A DNA stretch of 49,923 nt from contig MU266537.1 of NCBI GenBank assembly GCA_021014945.1, forward strand, positions 1-49,923, in the 5' to 3' direction. Below the pieces are notes generated by a model. It worked only from the letters and a program-made list of their open reading frames with translations, was not told the DNA's origin and made no database searches. A program made the translations under genes and the position numbers. Source of the DNA: Leucogyrophana mollusca (lineage: Eukaryota > Basidiomycota > Agaricomycetes > Boletales). Shown here in pieces: positions 10,199-21,773 of the stretch. The first letter of the stretch is position 1. Each line of letters begins with the position of its first letter.

Positions 10199-11880
10199 AT
10201 GCATCCCTGTCTACGAGTGGCTGAAATCTTGATTATCGTCTTCTCTCATCTCCGTAGAGACCTTAGGGCGTTGGGATTCCTTGCCAGGACTTGTCAGGCA
10301 TTTCAGGGACCTGCTTTGGACATTTTGTGGTTTGATGTGCGATGCCTCACTCCCCTCGTACAGTGTTTGCCGAGGGGTCTGTGGTCGGTGCGGTCGCACC
10401 AAGCCTTGCGAAACCCACCTAGATTTCATATGCAGGATTGGTGCGCTGGGATGTTTCTGGCTATAACTTATGCCTTTCTCACGGTCACCGTAGACATTTT
10501 TGAGGCCTATGGTCCTGGAAGACTGGATAATCTTTCGACAATATTCGCAGCGAGTCCGAAACTTAGAAGTATCTTCGGCTAACCTTGTTATCTTTCGTGC
10601 TCTACGCAATCCCCCGGATTCCTCGTACTTCTTTCCGGGCCTGCTAAGTCTGCGTTGGTCGAGCAAGGCTACACAGCAGGATACCATACCATTCTTGCGG
10701 AACCTTATCAAGCCCACTCTAATTTCCATTTCCCTACCAGCTCTGATATACCGCCAGATTGATGTCACATCTTTGGGCCTCCTATGCCCCAATATCCAGT
10801 GCATACTGCTCAGTGAGATGCGAAGTGCTGATGACGAGAGGAACAGGTACCTCGCATCTGATGTTAGCTCCAGAATGATACGCCAATGTCAAAATTTGAA
10901 ACGGTTGGACTGCATCACCACCATCTCGGACGAGACATTGTTACCGCTTGCTTGCCTCCCAACTCTCGAATATTCATCCTTCACGCTCTCCAACACCACC
11001 TCGTTTGGTTGCTTAAAGGGCCTCCCTCAGGCTTTTCCTGCACTTCGCGAGCTCATGGTTGTGGCGGATGTGGTCGGGTCATTTACGGCGTTCCTAGAAT
11101 CTGTAGACCTCGCCCTCGTCACTCTCAGTATCCACAGCATTCACAAACGTGGGACTACGGATACCCCGGACAGTCCATTCGCTGTGGTACCGTCGCATTG
11201 CAGGCATGACACCCTATCGTCGATCCACATTACGGACGAATGCCCATTTAATTCGAACATCCCTACTTACGATCCGGAGTGCCTCAGACCATTGTTCGCA
11301 TTCACGAATTTGACGTCCCTCGTGATCCGTACTGCTTGCTCGCCGCTCTTGAACGACCATGGTTTAAAGGAGCTCGCCTTGGCTTGGCCCCGCTTGGAAA
11401 AGTTACACCTGATGACCCACCATGATTGGGGGATTTCACCCAAAATGGCTCTCTTCGGCCTGCTACCTCTCCTCGAGTACTGCCCTAGGCTCGCATCCTT
11501 TGCTATAATCATTGATGCCACTGCAAGACCAGCGAAAGCTCCCCGAAATGGTGTCCGCAACACCCTCCTCACAGAGATCAACGTTGGCACGTCCCGAATA
11601 TCCTCGCCGGCGTTTGTTGCCGCTTTCCTGTCGGAAATCTTACCTCGCCTTCGCCGCATCTCCACCAATAGTGAGGTTTCCGTGGCCGAAGAATGTCCCG
11701 TGGAGTGAGGTTGAGCGGATGCTCGGAGCTCCTGACATGGTGAAGAATCAGGAGAGGACTTGGAGGGAATGTCCGAGTGATAATGACACGGATATTGACT
11801 AGGATCATGGTGGTAACGATGGGTCCCAGCCGGAAGTCGATTGGAGCGACCGCTGGGAGCTGGGTAGTAATGGCGAGGTA
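10199..11880 (+). pseudogene. Degenerate F-box/LRR paralogue, inverted copy
   Basis: Begins MHPCLRVAEILIIVFSHL and aligns along its whole length with the F-box/LRR gene at 5337-6986. Two breaks are visible. Near 10396-10493 the frame is interrupted by stretched, diverged sequence. An intron with a weak GTGCGG donor and an ACCGTAG acceptor would repair it (joining LWS to TFLRPMVLEDW), but the other copy has no intron there. Near 11660-11700 a frameshift ends the main frame after ECPVE, while the homologous continuation (WSEVERMLGAPDMVKNQE) runs in another frame to a stop at about 11802. The former C-terminus (DRWELGSNGE in the intact copy) is still visible at 11857-11880. It may yield a shortened F-box protein of about 450 aa, but decay is the simpler reading. 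Confidence 0.65.
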
Positions 11881-12474
11881 CCTATCTAATATCCACATTT
11901 TGAGGTCGCTAGCATTCCAGTCAATAGCTGAGAAGGTCGAATTCAATGTAATGTTGGGCGTAGAATACATGAGCCATGCACTTGTCTCCTCTGATTCGTG
12001 TCCTGTAAATGCTAGATTCAAGGGGTGCCCTTCTGTGCAGGTTGTCCGACAGTGGCCGTCGGGGTCACTGTGGCACCAATGGCTGAGTGGGCATAATCAA
12101 ATTCCGAGCCAAAGCTCGCTTTGAGCTGACGAGGTGGTGATTTACTCTTTAGACTATGCGGACAGGCCGCATTATGGATTGAATAATCCCTTTGCGGGCG
12201 AAGTGGCGTACATCCAGACGTGAGTACGTGCATAAAAGAACGAACGACAGCGAACAGACAACAGGTAGTACTAGCGATGGATGGGTATGTATAGTATACA
12301 ATTGCAAGGTGGTAGGGGGCGTTATGTGCGTAGATACATATGAGCAAGTGGCACCCACGTAGTACGGTACAACACAATGACACGAGCCAAACCAGTAAAT
12401 ATGAGGTTGAGATCCAGGTAGACAAATGCGCGGGTAGAGACTCCGATATATATACGCCAATCATGAGCCCCAAA
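11881..12474. other. Intergenic; tail of the duplication arm
   Basis: Sequence to about 12045 matches the region 3' of the intact F-box gene. The rest is the 3' flank of the coiled-coil protein gene; no gene seen. Confidence 0.5.
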
Positions 12475-14641
12475 TCAACCAGTGTTAGGCGTCCCAACCC
12501 GTGGCGGCGTGTGCTCCGAGTCCGGATCCCTGGAGCGGTAGGTAGGCAGGCTGACAGAATACCGTTTCAGACTCATATCTTCGAATTCAAGATCCTCCGG
12601 ATCACGGTCGATGGCAGACCCGGGGTCCGACCGCCGTTGCGGCACGGGAGGCTGGGGCTGGGGCCGGAAGATCGAAGGGCGGGGCCTCGGAGGTGGCCCC
12701 GTGCGGTGGTCGGAAGTAGGTTGAGGTTCCGTGCGTAGAGCGGTATAGATATTAAGCGACTGCGAGCGGTCGAGCTGCGCGCCGGAATGGGTATGTGCAC
12801 CGGGGTGCGTGTGGGCGCCAGGCCATGTGCTATCAAGTGCACCTGTCCGCGTGCGATCGTGGGCGCCAGCCCGTGATCGATCTAGGGCGTCAGTTAGTGA
12901 ACGATCGAGGTTGGCGCCTGGTCGCGAACGATCGCCAGGGATGTCAGCGCCCATCCAGATAGCGGGGATAGTTGTGCGGGGAAGTCCAGCTGTGTGTGGG
13001 GGAGTTGGGAGAGGTGTGGCTGGAGCACCTATTGGAAAGAACGAGCAATTCAGTAAAGGTACTGTAGAACGGAAGGGGCCCAATGCGTTCAATCAAGGGG
13101 TATGCGTGTCGGCTCAACAAAAATGACAGGGTATGGATCCGAGAAGGACGGATGCTGTGCGAACGGGAGAAAAGATACGCACGTTTCCTCATGGGCCGTA
13201 CAAACTCAGCATCTACGTTACCCATGTCAAGGAAGGAGTGGCCTCCCAGCATCGAGCTGGACGGATGTACCGGAGTGGGGAGAGCAGGGATTGGCGGCCC
13301 ATCGATAGGCGAAGCAGCGGAACTTCCTCCACGCAACGCCTTTGGTAGACGCAGGCTCGCGTTCGAAGCTGCACGACTGCGCGTCTTGGCCGCCAGTACC
13401 CGGCTCTGGCGACTTGCACCTTGGCTTTTTGTGCTCTTTCTACTCCGGGTAGATTTGGCGTCGGCGGCGGTGGGGCTTTTGCTTTCATTCTGGGGTTTAG
13501 ATGTGATGAGAATGGGTTTGGCGAGGACGGCGGTTGCAGTGACGCCGACAACCTCGCCGAGGTCAGTGCTGATGTCACCTAGTGTGATCTCATCTCCACC
13601 CTCGTACTCTTCTTCCTGTCCGTCGCCCTCATTTTCACCTTCTTCCTCGCCCTCCTCCTCGCTATACTCAATATCATCGATCTCATGTGCCATAGTTTCC
13701 GCCTCCCGCCAAGCTTCCTCCAGTTCATCATTGAGTGTCTCGATCCTCTCCTGCGCCTTCTTTAGCTCTTCGCCCTGCCGTTCATAGCTCTTACTCAGCT
13801 TCCTGAGAGCGATCCCCAGCGCACTCGACCAGTGCCTATGCTGTACCCGTGAGATCTGTGCCTGCTGATCCGTAATGCAGATCAACTCAGCGAGCAGCCC
13901 GTCACACGCGGCAGTCGCCTCGTTCACCTGTGCAATCAGCCCGCTGAGGACCCCCGCATCATGCGGCGTCGACGCCGAAGAGTTGAGAGCCTGGAGGAGC
14001 ATGGTGCGGCGCTGGACCTGGAAGCGGTACTTGGCTTGGGTGGTGAGGCGAAGGGCGTCGAGGCGGTCGGATTCGACGACAACATCGGTGTCGAGGGCGG
14101 TGAGAGATAGGAGGCGAACGAAGGAGTCTTTTGCGGACAGGCGGATTGCGCGGGAGACGATTTCTTGCAACTCGGTGGAGGAGAACGTCCATTGGGCGAC
14201 TTCAAGAGGAAGGCCTTTCCAGGGGATCGGGACCGATTCGAGGGAGACGGGCGGGAGGGGTGCGAGCGGGACTGAGGACGGTGTCGAAGTGACCTTGGGA
14301 CCTGAGGGTGTCGGCGGGGGTGATTGTGACTGTGTTTCTGGAGTATGTGACACTTGGATCCCGACGTCTGTGTGTGCAGGCGTTGCGAGCGTGGAGGACG
14401 CGGATGCGAGAGAGGTTATTTCTTCGGCGTGCCAGCTATTTGGTGAGGTGGGGCGGGTGGCGAAAGGATAAGTGAATGTTACGGGCGATGTCAGTGCATC
14501 GTTTTCGTCGATCGAACCTGAGCCCGCGCTCAGATCGAATGAGTGTTTCGGGCGCACCCGGACGCGTGGTCCGTACGGTAAGGGTGGTCGAGAAGGACGG
14601 TCACGTACGAGAGAAGGCCTGCGGGCTACGTCGTCGTCCAT
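12475..14641 (-). CDS. Large disordered coiled-coil protein, unknown function
   Basis: Two exons (14641-13183 and 13028-12475, intron 154 nt) encode about 670 aa. The start is the first ATG (MDDDVARRPSLV). Residues 1-150 are Ser/Pro-rich and disordered. Residues of about 160-360 are helical, with heptad-rich sequence (LRKLSKSYERQGEELKK, ERIETLNDELEEAWRE), followed by a strongly acidic block (EEEGEEEGENEGDGQEEE). A basic Ser/Arg-rich segment (AKTRSRAASNASLRLPKAL) and a conserved-looking FLDMGNVDAEFVRPMRKR lie before the intron. Exon 2 contains degenerate short repeats of the type DRSRxGAx (DRSRPGA, DRSRAGA, DRTRTGA). No known domain was recognised; a cytoskeletal or scaffold role is only a guess. 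Confidence 0.7.
12765..12935. repeat. Degenerate coding repeats (DRSRxGA units)
   Basis: Imperfect 18-30 nt units within exon 2 of the coiled-coil gene give repeated D-R-S/T-R-x-G-A and P-G-A-H-T-H peptides. The units have diverged by many substitutions. Confidence 0.5.
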
Positions 14642-15953
14642 TGTGGGACTCCTGGCAGTGGGAGAGACTCCTGGCGCTGTGTACGGTATGGAAGCACGAG
14701 CCAAGGCGCTCAAGATGCGCTTCAAGGCACCACGGCGCTGGACTGGACTGGTCGATAATTATAAACCTGATTCAGAGCGCTGCCGAGATAAAATTAAGTC
14801 GAGGCTCGTGTGGAACATCTAATCTCTTGACCTGGCGCTCTCCAGCTCTTTCGTGAATAGAGATTCTGGTGGTGAAACCAAGGTCAATTTGCGGATGGAG
14901 ATTGATTAAAGGAAACAACTGTAACGTTGCTAGGATCATATCCCGAGCTGGGTTTCCACCACGACATTACTTTACCCATCGCCAGTGTCGTTCACAGAGA
15001 ACAAGGGACGTCCCCAGCCTCAGTGTCAGTGCCAGCGTCAGTTGCTGGCCAAGGTTATGCTGTAAATTGGCACATCTATCATGATCCTGGCAAGATATCA
15101 TAACATTTATTTTGCGGCATTTTTCGGCATTTTTCTCATGATATTTTTTACCAGTTCCGCGAATTTCGGTCTCCTCCCGGACGAAAATGGTTGCATCAGC
15201 GCGAGGTGGGTCAGTGGGTCGCGTCTCTCAGCACCACACAAGACCAACACACAGAAAACGCGATTCGATCGCTCTTATCAGGATCACCACGGTCAGCCCA
15301 CCCAGCCCACATGCTGCGGCATTCTTGCACCTTTATATCCCATGTCCGTCTTTTTCGCTCATCCATATTCCAGGTTCGACCCCTTTAAAAAAACATTTCC
15401 CTCAACGACGGCTCATCCGTTAATTACTGAGTATTGTTCTAGCTCTTGTCTCCCACGAACGTACATACATAGAACCTCTCAGCCAAGAATCAGCGAGGCA
15501 CGCGGAAACTCTGCTCAAAGAAGACTATCATCAAAAGCTCGTGGCAATTGCGAAGCTCAGCCCATCCTTTCACCACCGAAGTAAGTTATAGTACGCTCTT
15601 CACCAGAGTATGTGCATGCCCTCGGCGATAACGTTCCTTCCGCCTGGAAGGAAAATCTCTCTCTCTCTGATGAGGCTGGGTGAACGCTGATCACGCGCTT
15701 ATAAGTCTTCCCAATGTTTTGCAGTTCTTGCACGTTTGCCACGGTTATATCTCCTCCCTTGGACCTCTGTAGTCCTGTTAGCACGTTGCAAGGCAGAACC
15801 GAGCAGCACCAGCGTATTTATCCGCGTTGCTTTCAACACGCATCCTGACTTTTCCTCCCTCTCGAGTTCCTCCATATTCTTTTATTCTGTTCCTCAACTG
15901 GAATTCCAAAGTTTGATAGCTATAGTATCATAACGGGGACCGAGTGCTTACCA
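14642..15953. other. Divergent intergenic region
   Basis: About 1.3 kb between two divergent genes. Open frames such as 15081-15584 have no recognisable domain and an atypical composition, so I do not call them. Pyrimidine-rich tracts near 15640-15670 and 15850-15900 are compatible with the promoter of the gene at 15954. Confidence 0.5.
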
Positions 15954-17650
15954 ATGGAAAGTACAACGACAAAAGCAACAGCAACCCTTCCCTCTTGGGA
16001 TCTCTCTCCTTCTCTTCCTGTCCCCCTCGATATCCTCTTCGATATCATCGTCCATCTCCCTCTCAAGAGCGTCTTGATACTCCGCCAGGTCAGCCCTCCC
16101 CTCTATCACACCCACCGCCCTGACCAGTCTGCCTCCAGACCAGCAAGAGCTTCCTTGCCGTCACCCAATTACGCAGCCTCTGGGCCCTCCTTCTCCGGAT
16201 CCACGTCCTTCGAAAAAACCTCCCAATCCCCAACCTCCCCGACCAGCCCCTCTCAAACTTCTCAGCTGCAGAGCTTGAATCGGCCACCTGCCGTGCAATT
16301 TCCCTCCGCCGGAACTGGGCGTCCCCCGCCCCGAAGGCCACGAGGCACATCAACATCATTAAAGGCGCAGAGCCTGACTCGCGGATTATTTTTCTGCAAT
16401 TCCTCCCGGGTCGTGAAAATCGATGGCTCATATCGGTGACTATGACAGCGAGGCCGCGGAAATTCGTGGTCCAATGCTGGGACGTCGCCATAGAGGTACC
16501 GAGGTGCGTTGCGAAGCTCACGCATATCGACGGGCCATACGGCGGGGTCGTGATCAATTCAGATCCGCTGAGTCCTGCGATGCTGGTGATGCAATTCGCT
16601 CAGTTCGTAGTATTTTTTCGTCGTTCTGCGTCCTCGATGCGAGCTCATAGGTGTGGTGCTCTGTAGTACGGAGACGTTTACGATTGATTTTGAGGAGGAA
16701 GATCCTGAGTCGGCTTTTGTCACTCATCATGTCATTGACGGGATCAGGGAAATTCACCTCCTCAGCTCTTCGACGCTCGTCACACGAACCCCTGAAGGCG
16801 AAATATGTATTTGGGACTTGGACGAGACCCCCGAGCAAGAAAGGCTTCGAGTCGTCAACCCTGGTGTACCGCCCGTAAGTCCACCCTCTACGACCCGCGC
16901 ATTGTACCGGTAACGAGTGAACTGTACTTCCAGACCGAAAAATGCCTGGCGATGCATAAGTATGACAACTACCTCATCGTCTTCCGCGCCCAAACCATCG
17001 AGACTTACTCGCTCACGTACATACCCCGCACGAACAGCCCACCCATCCGAGGCTCCCCGTTCCAATACCCCCTTACACGGCACCGCTGGCAATGGCGCGC
17101 AGATAGCGTCGTCATCTCCGAAGAACATCAATATAACCCCGCACGCAAGCGCAGTCCGCCCGTTATCAACATATTCATCCGCTTTGGAAGTATTTACCCT
17201 TGGCCTGTCAATATCCTCCACCACTTCTCCCTCGTAGCGAACCCAGTGTGCACCTCCTCTCCCGCGCCCGTCTCCCCGTTCCGTACCGAACCAAAAGCAG
17301 TACAAACCATCGCATCGCCCGTGCGGCTCTTCAGCCAGTCGACGGTCGTGCTTGGGAGGTATGGGACTGCTCTGTATCTTGATAGCCATACAGAGGACTG
17401 GTTTGGACCCAGTGATCGAGGTCAGAGATTGGCTGGGAAGATGTTAGGGAGTGCAGATGACATCGGGGACGATGCCACTGAGAATCAGGGTACTAACGGT
17501 GAAGGGGGAGGAAGTAAGAGAAGGAGAGGGGAAATGGTGCTTGGGGTACAGGAGGACGATCTATGGAATCGTATCGCGGTAGATGAAGAGTCTGGGAGGG
17601 TCGCACTGGGGTGTGTCAACGGGGACATTGAGATGTTCGAGTACTCTTGA
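15954..17650 (+). CDS. F-box protein with propeller-like C-terminus
   Basis: Residues of about 22-60 form an F-box (VPLDILFDIIVHLPLKSV, then after an intron TSKSFLAVTQLRSLWALLL). The first intron runs from GTCAGC at 16090 to the CAG just before 16150. The following segment (FLPGRENRWLISVTM, VVQCWDVAI, ICIWDLDETPEQ) has the W-D strand endings of a degenerate WD40 propeller. A small intron around 16592-16650 and another at about 16875-16933 restore the frame into TEKCLAMHKYDNYLIVFRAQ. The C-terminus ends WNRIAVDEESGRVALGC and GDIEMFEYS. The total is near 500 aa. Expected role: SCF ubiquitin-ligase adaptor; substrate unknown. The position of the second intron is uncertain. Confidence 0.75.
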
Positions 17651-17949
17651 TGGGAGAGTTATGGCAACGTGCGCAGACTTTATTATCTTCTACGTGCTAT
17701 TATGTCTGCTGTCTGATAGGATTGATGCAATATGTTTAGGACTTGATCCGCAGGCTGGATATTACGGATCGTAGGACCTGAAGCCAGCCCTCCACTATAT
17801 ATACAATATACTCCCCGCCTTCTTCCAGTATAAGATATGCAGTGTCGTAAAGTATGATAAATATGCATCCACGCTCACCCGCAAGTAGCCTTCAGCACGG
17901 CTTTCATTAGTTCGCGCGGCTAGTTTCCGTTCCTCGGGCTCATAGCTTA

Positions 17950-19862
17950 TCAGTTTATGCAGAATTCAATCTCTCCCATCTCAATGCCTTGCCCTAGGGT
18001 AGCACCATAGCCATACAAGGGTTGTTTGCATCGGACAACTGATGATTGATCAAGTTAGCAGGGACACAAGCTGGGCGGAGCGGGATTTACTCACGTCCAG
18101 AAGATTTATCCTCTAAAAGGTCATCAATGGTAACCTCCCTTGTCGTTTTAATGCATTTGCCACCAAGATGCGGTAGACTACGTTCAAAAAGCTGAAAGTG
18201 GATGTTACGGGACTGGTGTAATGGCCTGCGGAACGGCGCCGTGTTAATGTCGGCCTTTGCGTGCACTGAAATATGGCTTACAGGTCCAGCGCATCATTCC
18301 ATCTGATTTCATGCTTTGAATCGGCTGCGGCAGCTGCAGTCTTCATGGTGACCGCCCCGACTTTGGCCTGTACGTAAAATCGATGCCCCATGGAGTCTGG
18401 AATGTTGTCCACTTTGATCTCTGACGGTCGACGAGCGGGTCAGCTAGCTGGATAGACTGAGGGGAGGGGGTAACATACTCGATAGCTTCAGAGTGTGCGA
18501 CGTAGTCGGAAACGTGATGTAGGTGGGCTCGAGGCTTTGCTGGAGCTGCTGATGTTGCATAGTTACTGGGAGGCCGAAGTGGGTGCGGTTGGGGTGCGTC
18601 GTCCTTACCGATGAACGGGATTCCTTCTCGACAAGTCTGGACTCAGCAAGACTGTACCGGTCAAAGCAGAACTCGACTTTGCCGATTGCACTCCTAGAAT
18701 TCTCGGAGTACACATGCAGACTCAAGGTGGGAGCTGGCAACGAAGGAATTAAAGTTCAACGCAACGTCCATCGCATTCAGGGGTAGGAAAGAGCTCACAT
18801 GGAATGGGGTTGATCAGGAAGAGATCATCAACTAACTTCTGTTGGGTCCTGCCGAGAATCGTGTCGTGGAGACCTGGGAAGGCGTGGTGGTGGATGATCT
18901 CCGCCTCGATATAGGTGTGAGCTAGCAAATGGACGCCACTTTGTTGCTTGAGCTTTCTCCACATTTTTTGGCTACAAGGTTGGCACACTCACAAATGAAA
19001 GGCCTCGTCGCTTTCTGACTCAGTGCCAGGGCTTCTGGCGACTGTTATCAGTATGCTGCGCCCCCCGATGGTTAGTCGTATCTGGTATTGCGATTTGTGG
19101 ACGTCAGCGTTGGGTGAGAACTTGATCTCTATCAATGGAACTATCAATTGCATGCTGGTGCAGACGAAACATAAAATACATACTGGATATTCTCAGAACT
19201 AGTGGCGCTACTGTCGGGGTGTTGCGGCTTGCCGCGAACGCGGATGTGAGTTCCTGCGGGCCAGGGGAGAAAGTGATTACAACATCAGGTGGAGCTCTCG
19301 TTTTCATCAGGTGAGATGCAAACCTGTTCCGAGGTAATAGGCCAGTAAGCACAGACGCTGAATTCGATCTTGCCAATCGAGATGCCCGCCTGACCCTTGG
19401 CATCAAACAGGTCCAGTCGGATGGCTGAAACTATCAATAAGTATCATGACCTAGTGTTTCATTCATTGACCTACGTCCTGTGGTTCCATCCAAGAAAACA
19501 TCGTCGGTTGTGTATCTTGCTGTCTTCCAGATGCTATCACCACCATGCATGATGCTCATTTCGAGGGTAGTTGACCCGCTTAAGTCGCTATAGGAAGGCT
19601 TTCAGCTAGATCAATACCTTGACGAAGTGGATATATACTTACAAGGAAAGAGCATCGTCCCAATGGACTGTGTGGTTAGACCCGCGAGCAAGACCTGTCT
19701 TCTTGCTCGCCTTGCCTACTTTTATCATCAAAGACAAAGGGTCATGTCTCGACGAGATGTCGACGTCCGAGGCCACGATGTCTGCAGTCGATACAATGAG
19801 TCAAGTGTGTGTTGGGAGATGGGAGACGGCGTACGCGAGAATTGCAAAACCTGGGGCGTCAT
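17950..19862 (-). CDS. Three-unit C2-like protein, 12 exons
   Basis: Twelve exons (19862-19835, 19781-19643, 19587-19475, 19424-19324, 19253-19184, 19128-18993, 18971-18799, 18733-18609, 18545-18479, 18420-18282, 18225-18095, 18038-17950) join at GT-AG sites into one 1311-nt frame of 436 aa. The protein repeats a unit of roughly 130-160 aa three times. Each starts with a C2-type first strand (LQFSHIVASDVDISS, LRISKIKFSPNADVH, LKLSKIKVDNIPDSM), has a central tryptophan (VHWDDALSF, FQKMWRKL, IRWNDALDL), and ends ISIGKIEFSV, AIGKVEFCFD or EMGEIEFCIN. These are features of C2 beta-sandwich domains, which bind membranes or proteins. The usual calcium-binding aspartates are not clearly conserved, so calcium binding is doubtful. 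No signal peptide is visible. The name rests on pattern recognition only. Confidence 0.8.
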
Positions 19863-21773
19863 TTTAAGATGAGAAGGTATAGGTGTAGATTGAGGTTGTA
19901 AGTTCAAAAGCTTTGATGATGAGATTGCCTACTCTAGGACATGCCTGAGTCCTTAAATACTCCTGCTCGACCCCGCGTAATGGGTGATAAACGTCATTGA
20001 TCGATCCAAGACGAAGTGGCAGTTAATGCCGTTTAGGGCGGCAGCACGAAGAGCATGGAAGATTCATCGCTTAGCTGTAAGCGACAGGCAACAAAGCCAT
20101 TCCGAGGCCGCGATACTGCCACATTTCATTAAAATGTGTGCCATGGGCGCTAGAGGGTGGCAGCTTGCGAGCAACAATCGGGCCGCCAAAGATGCCGTCG
20201 CCACCAGCCTCGAGGTGACAACTGAGCTTAACATATCTGGATGTGGCAGAGATGAGCACGCCGCGTTGCAGTATACAAGCGATACTAACCCCTGGCCATG
20301 ATTGAGCTGGCCAAACCCGCGAAGCCACAGGAAGTTGCGTTCGACACGGAAACTTAATCGTCGCGTGAGGTCACTCGAAGACGATGATACCCAGCCTGCA
20401 GCTTCCCCACCACAGCTTTGCCCCTTATATTGCAAGCCAAAGAGCAATGTGGTCACATAAAGTGATAGAGTCCACGGTAGAAGATAGTCCAGAGACTCTG
20501 GAACAGCACCACAGCCATGAAACTGTGAAAGGTTGCATACCCCTGCCGCTGTCGCAGGAGAGAATCAATTCAAAAATAGATCAAGCACAGAGCCGCGGGG
20601 CGCGTAACTCAGGTGAGCGTAGAAGTAATCCATGTCCATCCCTCTTCAAAATAAGTGTCTAAGAAGAGAAAAATGAAGTAATTCAGTTCCAGAGCATGTT
20701 TTCACTCACCATCAGTTGGTTCAGAGTTTATATGTAGCTTCGTGACGAGTCTCATACGCAGCATACATTGGAGTCTGATCAAATGGCAACCAATGCGTAG
20801 ATAGCATGAGCTATGCTTCTTGATGGATGGGACGCGCGGTGCCTTAGTCCAGAGCTACTAGGGGCAAGGTCACTTATGCCGAAAACAGGCTGGGCAGGCT
20901 CCGGGCAACAGACTGAGCAAGAGCTCGCCAAGGTCAGCCCGCGGCAATGTACGCGCACCTGCGCATCGCGCCAGTGCCAGAGGATTAAGTCACTCTGCTG
21001 CAGCATATTCCCAGTTGCGGTCACTTGAGGTGCTCCACCAGCAGGTTTGGGCTCGAGGCAGACAAGGACGTTTGACCCAGAAAATGGCATAAATAATCGG
21101 TGGGATATGCTTTTTAGAACACTGTGTCAAAACATGAGCAACATCATCCAATCAGAGCTCAGGCTCAGAAGTTTGGGCCAAAATCGTCTCTTGTTGTCGG
21201 TTGTTTTGGGACCGAAACGCTGAACTTTCGCCTTCCTGTGGATCCTGTGGTACCGCCACATTCTTGGCCTGATCGGTGATCTCGAGCACTGTCTGCCTGC
21301 ACTCAAGGCGTCATCAAACGATAAAGAGCCCAACAGCGGCAGCTGCGCGCGGGGGTTACACTCTTCGCTATCAGTTGTTCCGGAACCCGAAGGTTCTCCC
21401 AAAGTTTGTTACTTGAGTACTGTTTCAGCTTCCTGATTGTAACTCGTAAATCACCGACACAGCCAGGCCCCTTTATTTACAGACAGAACTGCTCCTGAGC
21501 CTAGCGATCAGGCGCTTTCCACTTTGCTGCAGAAATTTTCCCGTACGACAAGGGGATACAGCTATAAGCTGTCGGCAATTAGATCCGTACCGCTACTAGT
21601 GAGCGTCGGGATCCGCACGCGTATTGCCTCGACTTTGTTGACTTTTCCCAAAGAAAACCCTTGCCACCAGCGAGCACTGCCATTTTGCGGCGTCGGCAGT
21701 ATTTAGAACACGAAGCTGAGGTGTGTGTCGCCTCAAATTCACGCCTGCCACTTTCTCCCGGCTATCCCACAAT
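19863..21773. other. Gene-poor 1.9 kb with a possible small gene
   Basis: A TATA-like TATTTAAGG (minus strand) near 19950 fits the C2-like gene. The only candidate coding stretch is on the minus strand at about 20071-20240 (YVKLSCHLEAGG, then THFNEMWQY), with a TATA-like element near 20425; it recalls a fragment of the C2-like unit and is treated as a finding. The remainder to 21700 shows no supportable gene. A TATA-like tatttaga near 21700 precedes the F-box gene. Confidence 0.45.

Noticed and set aside
13083..13787. 234-aa plus-strand frame with Ser-rich runs
   Set aside because: It is the antisense shadow of the acidic and Ser-rich parts of the coiled-coil protein gene on the minus strand.
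15081..15584. 167-aa plus-strand frame with a hydrophobic start (MILARYHNIYFAAFFG)
   Set aside because: The hydrophobic start is AT-rich intergenic sequence. The rest has no domain, and the frame lies in the upstream region of a well-supported gene.
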